Shown piece by piece: positions 1 through 8,091 of a stretch of 64,000 bases of DNA. Both the position numbers and the translations under genes were made by a program. The stretch comes from Bacillota bacterium (GTDB lineage: Bacteria; Bacillota; Clostridia; Lachnospirales; Lachnospiraceae): contig JAEZOB010000042.1 in the NCBI GenBank assembly GCA_023414355.1, positions 186,001 to 250,000 of the forward strand, read 5' to 3'. The notes beneath the pieces are model-generated. The model made no database searches. It was given only the letters and a program-made list of their open reading frames with translations, and had not been told where the DNA came from. Positions within the stretch are counted from its first letter, which is position 1. Each line of letters begins with the position of its first letter.

Positions 1-107
1 ATTTCTATTGGTATTTTTTTATTAATAATGTATAATAAATATAACAGCATGCTAGTTTTCATCGACACATACTCGGTTTTGTAAACTTTGGGAAGGCGGG
101 ATGAAGA

Positions 108-449
108 ATGTACCATTCAATGATTTGTTGGTTTATAGCATTATGTTTTATTTTATACGGAATTAGAGCAATGTATAGCAGAAAGCCTTATGGAATTTAT
201 TCCTCTATGAAAGCGCCTGACAGCACAGATGTTACAGATATCAAGAAATATAATCATTCGATTGGCTGGTTGTTTCTTGGTTTTTCTCTTCTTTTTATTG
301 TGGTAAGTCTTTATGTACATGCAGATGTCTTAACTTCGGGTATCCTACTTGCATTGACCTTCTTCATTGGATCCCTACTTTTTATGGTAATTTATGAGAC
401 TGTAATTGCAAAAAGATATGTTAAAGATCATCCTAATACGATTGCATAG
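108..449 (+). CDS. Small membrane protein of unknown function
   Basis: A 113-residue protein with about three predicted membrane segments (roughly residues 3-21, 50-70 and 76-98) joined by a short polar loop. I recognise no catalytic motif. Length and topology are like small DUF3784/SdpI-type membrane proteins, but I cannot assign it to a family with confidence. The start is supported by a purine-rich GGCGGG about 7 nt upstream; a closer ATG at 101 is in another frame and gives only a short ORF. It is followed by a good intrinsic terminator and appears to be monocistronic. Confidence 0.6.
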   Translation: MYHSMICWFIALCFILYGIRAMYSRKPYGIYSSMKAPDSTDVTDIKKYNHSIGWLFLGFSLLFIVVSLYVHADVLTSGILLALTFFIGSLLFMVIYETVIAKRYVKDHPNTIA

Positions 450-467
450 TCAAATTAATTAATAACT

Positions 468-512
468 GCCTGGCCGCCAGCTTCTATTCGCTGGTAACCA
501 GGCTATATTTTT
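468..512 (+). terminator. Intrinsic terminator after the first gene
   Basis: A nested hairpin: GCCTGG (468-473) pairs with CCAGGC (498-503) and encloses CCAGC/GCTGG. It is followed by tatATTTTT. It lies 19 nt after the stop of the upstream small membrane gene. Confidence 0.8.
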
Positions 513-569
513 ATCCCTATTTTATTCTAATGTATCTTATGATATCTGTATTTCACTCTTTCCTTAAGC

Positions 570-1379
570 TTAATCATCTAGGATTGTGCCATCGGTTCCG
601 ATCGTTACCACTCTCCAGGGTATCATCTTCCCACTATTTGCCATAGCAGTTTTTACCGCATGCACGATACCGCCGCAGCAGGGCACTTCCATACGAATTA
701 CGGTTATACTCTTTAAATCATTCATTCTAAGAATCTGTGTCAGCTTTTCGGAATAGTCCACTTCATCCAGCTTCGGACAGCCGATCAGGGTAATTTTGTT
801 CTTCATAAAGCTGTGGAAATCTCCATAGGCATATGCAGTACAATCTGCGGCGATTAACAGATTAGCATTCGCAAAATAAGGTGCATTCGGGGGAACTAAT
901 TGAATCTGTACCGGCCACTGTCTAAGCTCGGAAGCTGTGGTCCTTTGTGAACTCTCTCGCTCCGGAGCCGCTACAGGTGTGCTCTCCTGCCTGTTTAAGC
1001 TCATCATTCTGGAGCCGGGACATCCTCCTCCTATTCCGTGATGCGCTCCATGGTGATGTCCATCATGATGATGTCCATCATGGTGATGTCCTTCATGGGA
1101 CTGTGAGGAACTCTGTGAAACTGCTTTCGTCTGTCGTTCCTTTAAATCAATATTTCGTTTGACCTCTTCTTCGTTATATTCTAGGGCTTCCCTTTCCTCA
1201 AAGGTAATAGCTCCTGTTGGGCATACCGGAAGACAATTTCCGAGACCATCGCAGTAATCATCTCGAAGCAGCTTTGCCTTACCATCCACCAGACCGATCG
1301 CTGATTCATGACAGGCATTGACGCATAAGCCACAGCCATTGCAGAGTTCTTCATTAATTTTGATAATTTTACGTACCAT
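570..1379 (-). CDS. Ferredoxin-type 4Fe-4S protein with His-rich linker
   Basis: A 269-residue protein with three parts. The N-terminal ferredoxin domain has C13-x2-C16-x2-C19-x3-C23 for one [4Fe-4S] cluster. The second site is C43..C49-x3-C53 with Leu at position 46, where the fourth cysteine would be, so it may hold a three-ligand cluster. Residues about 95-125 form a linker of GHHHD-type repeats that could bind metal. The C-terminal region carries a CCGG motif typical of this clostridial family. Its role is inferred to be electron transfer or redox stress response; the partner is unknown. I chose the ATG at 1379 because AGGAGG lies 7 nt upstream; an in-frame ATG at 1406 has no such site. 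The upstream region holds a 34-bp palindrome placed like a Crp/Fnr class II site. Confidence 0.8.
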   Translation of the reverse strand: MVRKIIKINEELCNGCGLCVNACHESAIGLVDGKAKLLRDDYCDGLGNCLPVCPTGAITFEEREALEYNEEEVKRNIDLKERQTKAVSQSSSQSHEGHHHDGHHHDGHHHGAHHGIGGGCPGSRMMSLNRQESTPVAAPERESSQRTTASELRQWPVQIQLVPPNAPYFANANLLIAADCTAYAYGDFHSFMKNKITLIGCPKLDEVDYSEKLTQILRMNDLKSITVIRMEVPCCGGIVHAVKTAMANSGKMIPWRVVTIGTDGTILDD

Positions 1380-1468
1380 GTGATAACCTCCTATATTCAA
1401 AGACAATTTATATTGTTGATTTTCTGTTTCATTCCGAACGGATTACTGTTAGCTCTGTCCATGGGTTT

Positions 1469-1520
1469 ATTATATAGGAGAAGCCAAGCAAAATGTGTAG
1501 CTATAGCTACACATTTTGCT
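1469..1520 (-). promoter_or_regulatory. Promoter with 34-bp perfect palindrome at -41.5
   Basis: Positions 1487-1520 are a perfect 34-bp palindrome with the core TGTAGCTATAGCTACA (1496-1511). A consensus -10 box, TATAAT on the minus strand, lies at 1469-1474, which places +1 near 1462. The palindrome centre at 1503.5 is then exactly -41.5, the class II geometry of Crp/Fnr activators, and it covers the -35 region. The palindrome also sits just after the stop of the upstream minus-strand gene. It has no U-tract, so a terminator role is less likely. Confidence 0.65.
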
Positions 1521-1535
1521 ACATGATTTAAATTT

Positions 1536-1937
1536 TTAAAAGAAAACAAAACTGCAAAGCAGCAGCATAAAACCTGAAATTATGATGGCTAAACGGATAA
1601 GGCCATATTCTACGACTGCGTTTTGGAAGAAGTTCTTTTGGTAAGTATCTCCCTCCCTCTCCAGTCGAACATGCTGCAGGTTACTAAAGGCAGCCATATC
1701 GCTATGTTTTGAGCCAATCCCACTGATGCTCGCTCCGGACGAAGCTCCTTTCATGGAAGCCAACATTCCTACTGCACCAACTACGATACCTTCCATTGTC
1801 ATAATATCCTGTAATGTGGTGTCAGAACGACCTTCGATCAGAAATGCAACACCTGTTTCAATTCCAAGGAAAACAAAGCTGACCGCCAGTAGGAGCAGAA
1901 GCTTTTTCAAAAGCTTGACAAGCGTTTTTTTCCACAT
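1536..1937 (-). CDS. Hypothetical membrane protein
   Basis: A 133-residue protein not recognised as a known family. It has an N-terminal hydrophobic helix (about residues 12-32) preceded by a Lys-rich stretch, a second hydrophobic region around 48-62, a Ser/Gly-rich middle and a C-terminal helix (about 110-132). The start codon has AGGGGATA about 8-10 nt upstream. It is single, lying between the thymidine kinase and ferredoxin genes on the same strand, with about 340 bp of non-coding DNA upstream. Confidence 0.55.
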   Translation of the reverse strand: MWKKTLVKLLKKLLLLLAVSFVFLGIETGVAFLIEGRSDTTLQDIMTMEGIVVGAVGMLASMKGASSGASISGIGSKHSDMAAFSNLQHVRLEREGDTYQKNFFQNAVVEYGLIRLAIIISGFMLLLCSFVFF

Positions 1938-2105
1938 GATAATGTATCCCCTTTCACCTTTACTAAAATGTCTATGTTTTACAATATTATAATTATTATA
2001 GCATCTGTTCCTGCCAAATAAATTAAGAACAAATTAAAAACTAATTTTTACCAACTATTTTTGAGGATTACATAGTTATGTTTCATCAGATGGAAGCAAA
2101 CAACG

Positions 2106-2163
2106 ATAAAAGTCACTGCCAAATCAACCTCCACCAGAAGGAAATCATGACAGTGACTTTTAT
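2106..2163. terminator. 13-bp inverted repeat, possible bidirectional terminator
   Basis: ATAAAAGTCACTG (2106-2118) is the exact reverse complement of 2151-2163, with a 32-nt loop that can pair further (CCT/AGG). Runs of four T or A flank the stem on each side. It lies downstream of the minus-strand thymidine kinase gene. The long loop and short U-tract keep confidence moderate. Confidence 0.45.
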
Positions 2164-2204
2164 GAAAACAATTATTATCCTGAATATATAAGGCTTACTC
2201 TTGG

Positions 2205-2257
2205 TATTTATACTCTGTATTTACACTCTGTATTTACACTCTGTATTTACACCTGTG
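2205..2257. repeat. 13-bp tandem repeat after thymidine kinase
   Basis: About four units of TATTTACACTCTG, the first with one T for C change and the last degenerate. The array lies about 20-75 nt beyond the stop codon of the thymidine kinase gene, in its likely 3' untranslated region. It is probably a slippage array. Confidence 0.8.
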
Positions 2258-2278
2258 TTTACTCTCTGTGTCTGCTCT

Positions 2279-2860
2279 TTACTCTTTCGGCTTCTTCTGC
2301 TTCTCAATAAAGCATTGGTAGCACATAGCTGTATATCTGTCATTCCCACCGATTAAGATTTGTTCACCTTCGGTGATGATCCTTCCGTGCTCATCCAATC
2401 GCACATTGACTGTTGCTTTGCGTCCACAGGAACAGATTGTCTTGATCTCAGTAATGGAATCCGCTATCTCCATCAGCCTCTTGCTGCCGGGAAACATCTT
2501 TGTCCTGAAGTCTGCCCGTAAGCCAAAGCACAGCACCGGTACGTTGTAATCGATGACAATCATCGACAGCTGATCTACCTGAGTCTCAGAAAGGAACTGG
2601 CTTTCATCCACAATGATTACATCAATATGCTCCGTCAGCTTCTGATAGCTTGCATAGACATCCTCCGTATAAGGAAGTACATATGCCGGTGCTTCCAGAC
2701 CCGCTCTGGACTTTACAAGACCGTTACCATCCCTGCTGTCCGTCTGCGGTTTAATCAGCCAGACGCTCATTCCCCGCTCTTCATAGTTAAACTTTGTGAT
2801 CAATGCCTGGGCTGTTTTGGAGCTCCCCATAACCCCGTATTTAAAATATAATTTCGCCAT
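2279..2860 (-). CDS. tdk: Thymidine kinase, type II
   Basis: A 193-residue protein, the usual length for bacterial type II thymidine kinase, which phosphorylates thymidine with ATP for pyrimidine salvage. The P-loop region reads GVMGSSKTAQ near the N-terminus. A DESQF motif supplies the Mg/catalytic region, and a zinc ribbon is seen as CSCG and CYQC in the C-terminal half. It lies directly downstream of a BMP-family nucleoside importer on the same strand, which fits joint uptake and salvage of nucleosides. A hairpin in the 144-nt gap may separate or attenuate transcription. Confidence 0.95.
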   Translation of the reverse strand: MAKLYFKYGVMGSSKTAQALITKFNYEERGMSVWLIKPQTDSRDGNGLVKSRAGLEAPAYVLPYTEDVYASYQKLTEHIDVIIVDESQFLSETQVDQLSMIVIDYNVPVLCFGLRADFRTKMFPGSKRLMEIADSITEIKTICSCGRKATVNVRLDEHGRIITEGEQILIGGNDRYTAMCYQCFIEKQKKPKE

Positions 2861-2918
2861 AGTTGATTCCTTTTCTGTAGTTTTGTGAAATATCTTATCG
2901 TAAGAACGATATCAAAGA

Positions 2919-2969
2919 ACAGCTTAACCCTACGGAAAAACATTGTTCTTCTCAGTTGGCTTAAGCTGT
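2919..2969 (-). terminator. Hairpin between permease and tdk genes
   Basis: ACAGCTTAACCC (2919-2930) pairs with GGCTTAAGCTGT (2958-2969) with one mismatch, and flanking AAAG/CTTT can extend the stem. On the minus strand it is followed by TTCTTTG, a weak U-tract. It may be a partial terminator that reduces tdk expression relative to the transporter. Confidence 0.45.
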
Positions 2970-3004
2970 CTTTATCTTTATTTTATTACTATAAGTAGCA
3001 TCAC

Positions 3005-3970
3005 TTATCTGGTACTCTTGTCGTAAGGGATACCCTCTGCTTTCGGGGCTCTTGACTTTCTCGAAGTAAAGACAAGAACGACCATAGTTGCCACGTACGG
3101 AAGCATCTTATAATATGCCTGATTCAATTCCAGATTATTTAAGAATGGGATCAGTGCAACCGAGTATGCCAAAGTACGCAGGAAAGCGAAGAACAGTGCT
3201 GCAAACATGATCCTCCAAGGCTTCCACTGACCGAAGATCATAACTGCCAATGCCAGGAAACCAAAGCCTGCTACACCGGTATGTCCGTTCACATTACCAT
3301 CCATAACACCAACGGAATAGAAGAAGCCACCAACACCACCGAGAACACCTGAAATGCCCACACCAAAATATCTCATATGATGTACATTGATACCTACAGA
3401 ATCTGCTGCATGTGGATGCTCACCACAGGCACGCAGTCTTAAGCCAAACTTAGTCTTGTAAAATACAATGACGGAAAGGAACATAATCAGAAAGCCAATG
3501 TACACTGTGATATAAGTATTTTTAAAGAACAAATCACCCAGTACAGGAATCTTGCTGAGTCCCGGAACAGATTTCAAATAGAAATTGACGTCTGTCGTGA
3601 TACCGTCGCTCTGGAATTTCATCTTTGCAAAAAGCAGAACCACTGCCGGAATCAACATATTAAGTGCAGTACCAGAGATCGTCTGATCAGCCTTCATATT
3701 AATCGCTGCAAATGCGAGGAGCATCGAATAACCAATTCCGGTGATTGCTGCTACTACCATCGCCAGCAACAGGATGACCTGCGGATTCATTCCTGTACCC
3801 TGTACAAAGTAAACAGTGAGGCAGCCAAAGAATGCACCAAATAACATAATACCTTCCAATGCAAGGTTAACAACACCGCTTCGTTCACTGAACATACCGC
3901 CGAGCGCAACTAACAATAAGGGAATTGCTACGGGAAGCATATTTTGAATTAAATAATATAAAGTATCCAT
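3005..3970 (-). CDS. nupQ: Nucleoside ABC transporter permease (NupQ-like)
   Basis: A 321-residue hydrophobic protein with 8-10 predicted membrane helices, of the BPD_transp_2 permease family (relatives of YufQ/NupQ of Bacillus). The NLALEGIMLFGAFFG segment near the N-terminus and the LRACGEHPHAADSVGI loop, which contacts the ATPase, are typical. It is the second permease of a four-gene importer (lipoprotein, ATPase, two permeases) and starts 2 nt after the stop of the other permease gene, so the two are translationally coupled. Purine or other nucleosides are the expected substrates by family, not proven by sequence. Confidence 0.9.
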   Translation of the reverse strand: MDTLYYLIQNMLPVAIPLLLVALGGMFSERSGVVNLALEGIMLFGAFFGCLTVYFVQGTGMNPQVILLLAMVVAAITGIGYSMLLAFAAINMKADQTISGTALNMLIPAVVLLFAKMKFQSDGITTDVNFYLKSVPGLSKIPVLGDLFFKNTYITVYIGFLIMFLSVIVFYKTKFGLRLRACGEHPHAADSVGINVHHMRYFGVGISGVLGGVGGFFYSVGVMDGNVNGHTGVAGFGFLALAVMIFGQWKPWRIMFAALFFAFLRTLAYSVALIPFLNNLELNQAYYKMLPYVATMVVLVFTSRKSRAPKAEGIPYDKSTR

Positions 3971-3972
3971 TC

Positions 3973-5121
3973 CTACGCCTCCTTACTCTTTGCTGATTTC
4001 TGAGCTGACTGGTTATTCAATTTCTTCTCTTTTCTATTCTTCATGTACTTGGCAATCGTTGCATTCATAATCAATGCAAAGGAGGAGAAATAAATAATTA
4101 CGGCGATAACAACATCGATAATCTCCGGCTTATAACCAAGTAAGCTGGCAAGTGTTCCACCTCTCTGGATATGGGAAATAAATAAAGCAGAGAATATAAT
4201 CCCGATCGGATTAGCAAAGCCAAGCAGAGCAACTGCAATACCGTTAAAGCCATTGGCAGCGATTACACTGATCGGTTCATAGGTCATGCTGCTCCCGGCG
4301 ATGGTGGAAGGTGCAAGGATCGCAAAAGCGCCTCCAAGTCCTGCCAGTGCACCTGCAATTACCATGGTAAGGATGGTATTTCTCTTATCATTCATACCTG
4401 CATATTTGCTGGCAAATTTATTAAAGCCGGTTGCCTTCAGCTCATATCCGAAGACTGTTTTATTAAGTACAATGAATAAAATTACTGCAATCAGAATCGC
4501 AATTATGATAGAAAAATTTACATTGGATCCAGTCACACCGAGAGACGGTATTTGTGCAGAAGCCGGAAGATATGCCGTTCTTGTCTTCGTGGATACATAC
4601 ATGGTTGCATTGCCCTGAACCAACATATCTACAATATACATACCGATGTAGTTGAACATAATTGAGGTAATAACCTCATTTACATTGCAAAGGGCTTTTA
4701 AGATACCGGGAATAAAGCCCCAGAGCATACCTCCGATCATACCGGCAAGTACGCAGGCAATCCAATGGATTGACGGGGGCATCTCCCACATAAATCCAAC
4801 ATAGAGAGCGAAGAACATACCCATGGTATACTGTCCTGATGCTCCGATATTAAATAGACCCATCTTAAATGCAAATCCGACAGAAAGACCTGTCATCAGA
4901 ATCGGGGTAGCGAAATAGAACACATCACCGAGTCTGGAAAAACCCCCGAATAATACTCTGCCAAAGCCCGGGAAAGAATTCCCCGGTAAAGCAACAATCA
5001 TAATGATAAAACCAAAAATGAGTCCTAAGGCAATTGCTAATAACGCTGCTGTAAAGGAAGAAAAGCCTTTGCTTTTCGTAATATTCTTCACACGGTTCGA
5101 AGAAATTTTATTATTCTGCAT
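3973..5121 (-). CDS. nupP: Nucleoside ABC transporter permease (NupP-like)
   Basis: A 382-residue membrane protein with a charged N-terminus and a Lys-rich C-terminal tail, of the BPD_transp_2 family. The LKATGFNKFASKYAGMN loop is the conserved cytoplasmic coupling segment. The ATG at 5121 is chosen because it has GGAAAGGAGAAAGG just upstream and overlaps the end of the ATPase gene by 11 bp. A longer in-frame ORF to 5226 lies inside the ATPase coding sequence and is rejected. It forms the channel dimer with the neighbouring permease. Confidence 0.9.
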   Translation of the reverse strand: MQNNKISSNRVKNITKSKGFSSFTAALLAIALGLIFGFIIMIVALPGNSFPGFGRVLFGGFSRLGDVFYFATPILMTGLSVGFAFKMGLFNIGASGQYTMGMFFALYVGFMWEMPPSIHWIACVLAGMIGGMLWGFIPGILKALCNVNEVITSIMFNYIGMYIVDMLVQGNATMYVSTKTRTAYLPASAQIPSLGVTGSNVNFSIIIAILIAVILFIVLNKTVFGYELKATGFNKFASKYAGMNDKRNTILTMVIAGALAGLGGAFAILAPSTIAGSSMTYEPISVIAANGFNGIAVALLGFANPIGIIFSALFISHIQRGGTLASLLGYKPEIIDVVIAVIIYFSSFALIMNATIAKYMKNRKEKKLNNQSAQKSAKSKEA

Positions 5122-6658
5122 GTCCTTTCTCCTTTCCTGTATTGCGTTTTGCTCCTGACATGTATAAGCCGAGCTCCTGAACTGTCGTCTTCTTCGGATC
5201 AAGCTCTCCGACAATCTCACCCTCATACATCACGAGTATTCGGTCACTGACATTCATAACCTCATCCAGCTCCAGAGACACTAATAATACGCCTTTCCCT
5301 TCATCCCTGTTCTTTACGAGCTGTTTGTGTATGAATTCGATCGCTCCGACATCAAGACCACGGGTTGGCTGAACTGCAACCAGAAGCTCATGCTCTTTAT
5401 CTATCTCTCTGGCAATAATTGCCTTCTGCTGATTACCGCCGGACATACTCCTGGCTGCCGTAATTGGTCCCTGGCCGCTTCTAACATCGTATTCAGCAAT
5501 CAGTTTTTCTGCATAAGTACGTACTGCGGGCTTCTTTATGAAACCACGCTTTTGAAAGTCACGTTGCCAGTAGCGCTGAAGTACGATATTATCTTCTAAA
5601 GAATAATCAAGTACCAGGCCATACTTGTGACGATCCTCCGGGATGTGACTCATACCGGATTTAGAACGCTTACGAATATTGGCTTTTGTGATATCCTGTC
5701 CCATCAGATGGATCGAGCCTTTACTCATCTTCTCCAAACCTGTCAGGGCAGCGATCAATTCTGTCTGTCCGTTTCCTTCGATACCTGCAAGGCAGACAAT
5801 TTCTCCCGCTTTAACCTCAAAGGATACATCCTTCACTGCATTGTTCTTGCTTCTCTTCGAAGGCACAGTAACATCCTTCACAGAGAGCACTACCTTACCG
5901 GCAGCAATCTCATCCTTCTCTACCGTAAAGTTGACATCCCTTCCTACCATCATCTTGGAAAGCTCTTCCTTGGTGGTATCCTTTATATTAACAGTACCGA
6001 TGCATTTTCCCTTACGAAGTACAGTACAACGATCGGCAACCGACATGATCTCATTCAATTTATGCGTAATGAAAAGAATGGATTTACCCTCCTTAGCAAA
6101 GCCACGCATAATCCCCATCAGTTCATCGATTTCCTGAGGTGTTAAGACTGCAGTCGGTTCATCAAATATCAGAATATCATTATTACGATATAACATCTTT
6201 AAAATCTCTACACGCTGCTGCATTCCTACCGATATCTTTTCAATGAGGGCATCTGGATCAACCTGAAGTCCGTATTGCTTACTAAGCATAACCACTTTTT
6301 CCCTGGCCTCCTTCTTCTGAAGAAATCCCATCTTATTCGGTTCTACACCAAGGATAATATTCTCTAACACTGTGAAAATCTCTACCAGCTTAAAATGCTG
6401 ATGCACCATTCCGATACCAAGTCTGTTGGCATCATTGGGATTATTAATATGGACAATCTCACCGTTCTTTCTGATTTCACCCTTCTCTGCCTGATATAGA
6501 CCGAAGAGAACGCTCATCAAGGTGGATTTCCCCGCTCCGTTTTCCCCGAGCAAGGCATGAATCTCACCCTTCTTCAATTGAAGGGTAATATCATCATTCG
6601 CGATAATACCGGGGAATTCTTTTGTGATATGATTCATTTCAATAATATAATTATCCAC
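5111..6658 (-). CDS. nupO: Nucleoside ABC transporter ATP-binding protein (NupO-like)
   Basis: A protein of about 515 residues with two ATP-binding cassettes in tandem. The first has an intact Walker A (GENGAGKST, about residues 38-46), a variant signature SVGMQQR and DEPTAV. The second has a degenerate Walker A (GIEGNGQTE) and the signature SGGNQQK, the usual asymmetry of sugar/nucleoside importers. The GTG at 6658 is preferred because GAGG lies 5 nt upstream; a TTG at 6676 is possible but lacks a site. Between this gene and the upstream lipoprotein gene is a strong hairpin, and downstream it overlaps the permease. Confidence 0.92.
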   Translation of the reverse strand: MDNYIIEMNHITKEFPGIIANDDITLQLKKGEIHALLGENGAGKSTLMSVLFGLYQAEKGEIRKNGEIVHINNPNDANRLGIGMVHQHFKLVEIFTVLENIILGVEPNKMGFLQKKEAREKVVMLSKQYGLQVDPDALIEKISVGMQQRVEILKMLYRNNDILIFDEPTAVLTPQEIDELMGIMRGFAKEGKSILFITHKLNEIMSVADRCTVLRKGKCIGTVNIKDTTKEELSKMMVGRDVNFTVEKDEIAAGKVVLSVKDVTVPSKRSKNNAVKDVSFEVKAGEIVCLAGIEGNGQTELIAALTGLEKMSKGSIHLMGQDITKANIRKRSKSGMSHIPEDRHKYGLVLDYSLEDNIVLQRYWQRDFQKRGFIKKPAVRTYAEKLIAEYDVRSGQGPITAARSMSGGNQQKAIIAREIDKEHELLVAVQPTRGLDVGAIEFIHKQLVKNRDEGKGVLLVSLELDEVMNVSDRILVMYEGEIVGELDPKKTTVQELGLYMSGAKRNTGKEKGHAE

Positions 6659-6712
6659 GTTAACCTCACCGTTCAATTATTATTGTTTTTGCTGCACCTC
6701 TAAAAATAACAA

Positions 6713-6738
6713 GGGGAAAAGGTGTTTGCCTTTTCCCC
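6713..6738 (-). terminator. Intra-operon terminator/attenuator after bmpA
   Basis: A perfect 10-bp stem, GGGGAAAAGG (6713-6722) with CCTTTTCCCC (6729-6738), with a 6-nt loop. On the minus strand it is followed by TTGTTATTTTT. It lies between the lipoprotein and ATPase genes. Such leaky terminators commonly keep the binding protein in excess over the membrane components. Confidence 0.75.
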
Positions 6739-6803
6739 CAAAATCACTTACTTACATAAGGCTCAGGCTAATATGCCGGACAGCTTCATGCGATTAAGCT
6801 TCA

Positions 6804-7931
6804 TTACTGTCTTGTTGTAACTGCAACTTTAACAAGATTGAGGTTTGTCTTCAGCTCGTCTGCTGTAGCATAACCGTTCGGGTCTGCAACTGTGAAGGTT
6901 CTAACAGGAGCTACGGAACCGCTAGCAAGAGTACCGAATACTGTATCATAATCACCTTTTTTGAAGCTTGTAAATCTGTCAAAAGCATCTGCATTAGCAT
7001 CACCGATAACAGCGGTAGGAAGACCTACACCATTATTGGAAGCGTTGAATACTGATGTCTTGCCTGCATAGGTATCCCAAGTCTTGTCATAGATAGAACC
7101 AAGAACTGTGTATACAGATGCGCCAAGTCCCTTAGTAGCTGAAGTGATAACTGTAGCACTGTCATATCTCTGGTCAACGTCAACGCCGATCACCTTTGCA
7201 CCTGCTTCAGATGCTGCAGCCATAACGCTCTTACCTACAGAACCGCCACAAGCAAAGATAACCTGTGTACCTTCCTGATACATTGTCTTTGCAGTAGCCT
7301 TGTTGGTATCTGTCTCAGCGAAGTCGCCTGTGTAATGATAGGTAACAGTAACAGCGCCATCAGCCAGACCTAATTCTACTGCAGCTGCTTCAGCACCCTG
7401 AAGGAAGCCGTAACCAAAAGCCTGAACTGCAGGAACAGCCATACCACCCATGAAACCAAGCTTAGTCATGCCATCCTTTACAGCAGCATAGCCAGCAAGA
7501 TATCCTGACTGCTCTTCTGCGTACATAACACTTGCAACATTGCTCTTAGTCTCATAAGTAGCATAGTCAGCAGTGTGAGGAGCACCATCGAGTAAGATGA
7601 ACTTTACATCGGGATACTTTGTCTGAGCTTCATAAATCGGAACTTCAAAAAGGAAACCAGGTGTTACTACCACCTTAGCACCGCTGCTTACAGCGTTATC
7701 GATTGCTGCAAGATAACCTGCATCGGAAGCCTCTTCAGGTTTAATATACTGGTGAGAAATCTTCTTCTCTTCCGCATACTTCTTTACGCCCTCCCAGGTA
7801 CCCTGGTTGAAGGATTTGTCATCAATGTTACCCTTGTCAGTGATCATAGCGATTTCATAAGTCTTAGAACCGCATCCGACCAAAGCGAATGCCATTACCA
7901 TTACCATTAATAATGATAATACTTTTTTCAT
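6804..7931 (-). CDS. bmpA: BMP-family nucleoside-binding lipoprotein
   Basis: A 375-residue substrate-binding lipoprotein of the BMP (Med/PnrA) family. Residues 1-19 form a signal peptide with the lipobox LVGC, so Cys20 is the lipid-modified residue. The motifs DKGNIDDKSFNQGTWEG, GFLFEVP and GVDVDQR are family hallmarks. PnrA-type proteins bind purine nucleosides. It is the first gene of the importer operon, has its own consensus promoter about 90 nt upstream, and is followed by an attenuator-like hairpin. Confidence 0.93.
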   Translation of the reverse strand: MKKVLSLLMVMVMAFALVGCGSKTYEIAMITDKGNIDDKSFNQGTWEGVKKYAEEKKISHQYIKPEEASDAGYLAAIDNAVSSGAKVVVTPGFLFEVPIYEAQTKYPDVKFILLDGAPHTADYATYETKSNVASVMYAEEQSGYLAGYAAVKDGMTKLGFMGGMAVPAVQAFGYGFLQGAEAAAVELGLADGAVTVTYHYTGDFAETDTNKATAKTMYQEGTQVIFACGGSVGKSVMAAASEAGAKVIGVDVDQRYDSATVITSATKGLGASVYTVLGSIYDKTWDTYAGKTSVFNASNNGVGLPTAVIGDANADAFDRFTSFKKGDYDTVFGTLASGSVAPVRTFTVADPNGYATADELKTNLNLVKVAVTTRQ

Positions 7932-7972
7932 AATTACGTCCTCCCTGTATTGTTAGTATAAGTTGCTTCATT

Positions 7973-7984
7973 CGAAAGCTTTCG
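7973..7984. promoter_or_regulatory. 12-bp palindrome in the bmpA leader
   Basis: CGAAAGCTTTCG is a perfect palindrome lying about 40-50 nt downstream of the bmpA promoter and upstream of its ribosome binding site. It could be a repressor operator. A PurBox-like string, ATTTCCGAATAAT (7996-8008), lies next to it. Neither is proven. Confidence 0.35.
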
Positions 7985-8020
7985 TTGCAGCGAAAATTTC
8001 CGAATAATAACTTCTAAAAA

Positions 8021-8049
8021 ATAATACCATACTAAGGTAAAATATTCAA
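8021..8049 (-). promoter_or_regulatory. Sigma-A type promoter of the nucleoside importer
   Basis: On the minus strand, TTGAAT (8044-8049) and TATTAT (8021-8026) are separated by 17 nt, and a TG dinucleotide lies just before the -10 box. The predicted start is near 8014, giving a leader of about 83 nt. No recognisable purine riboswitch was found in it. Confidence 0.65.
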
Positions 8050-8091
8050 GAGTACACATGTCCCAATTCAGCAATTTTGTACATAGAATGG

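Noticed and set aside
947..1162. Plus-strand ORF opposite the His-rich ferredoxin
   Set aside because: It is an artefact of the repeated His codons on the other strand and has no ribosome binding site.
5122..5226. N-terminal extension of the NupP permease
   Set aside because: The extension lies inside the ATPase coding sequence, is highly charged, and a better start with a strong ribosome binding site exists at 5121.
7932..8020. Purine riboswitch in the bmpA leader
   Set aside because: No three-helix junction or conserved purine aptamer core bases could be found in the 90-nt leader.
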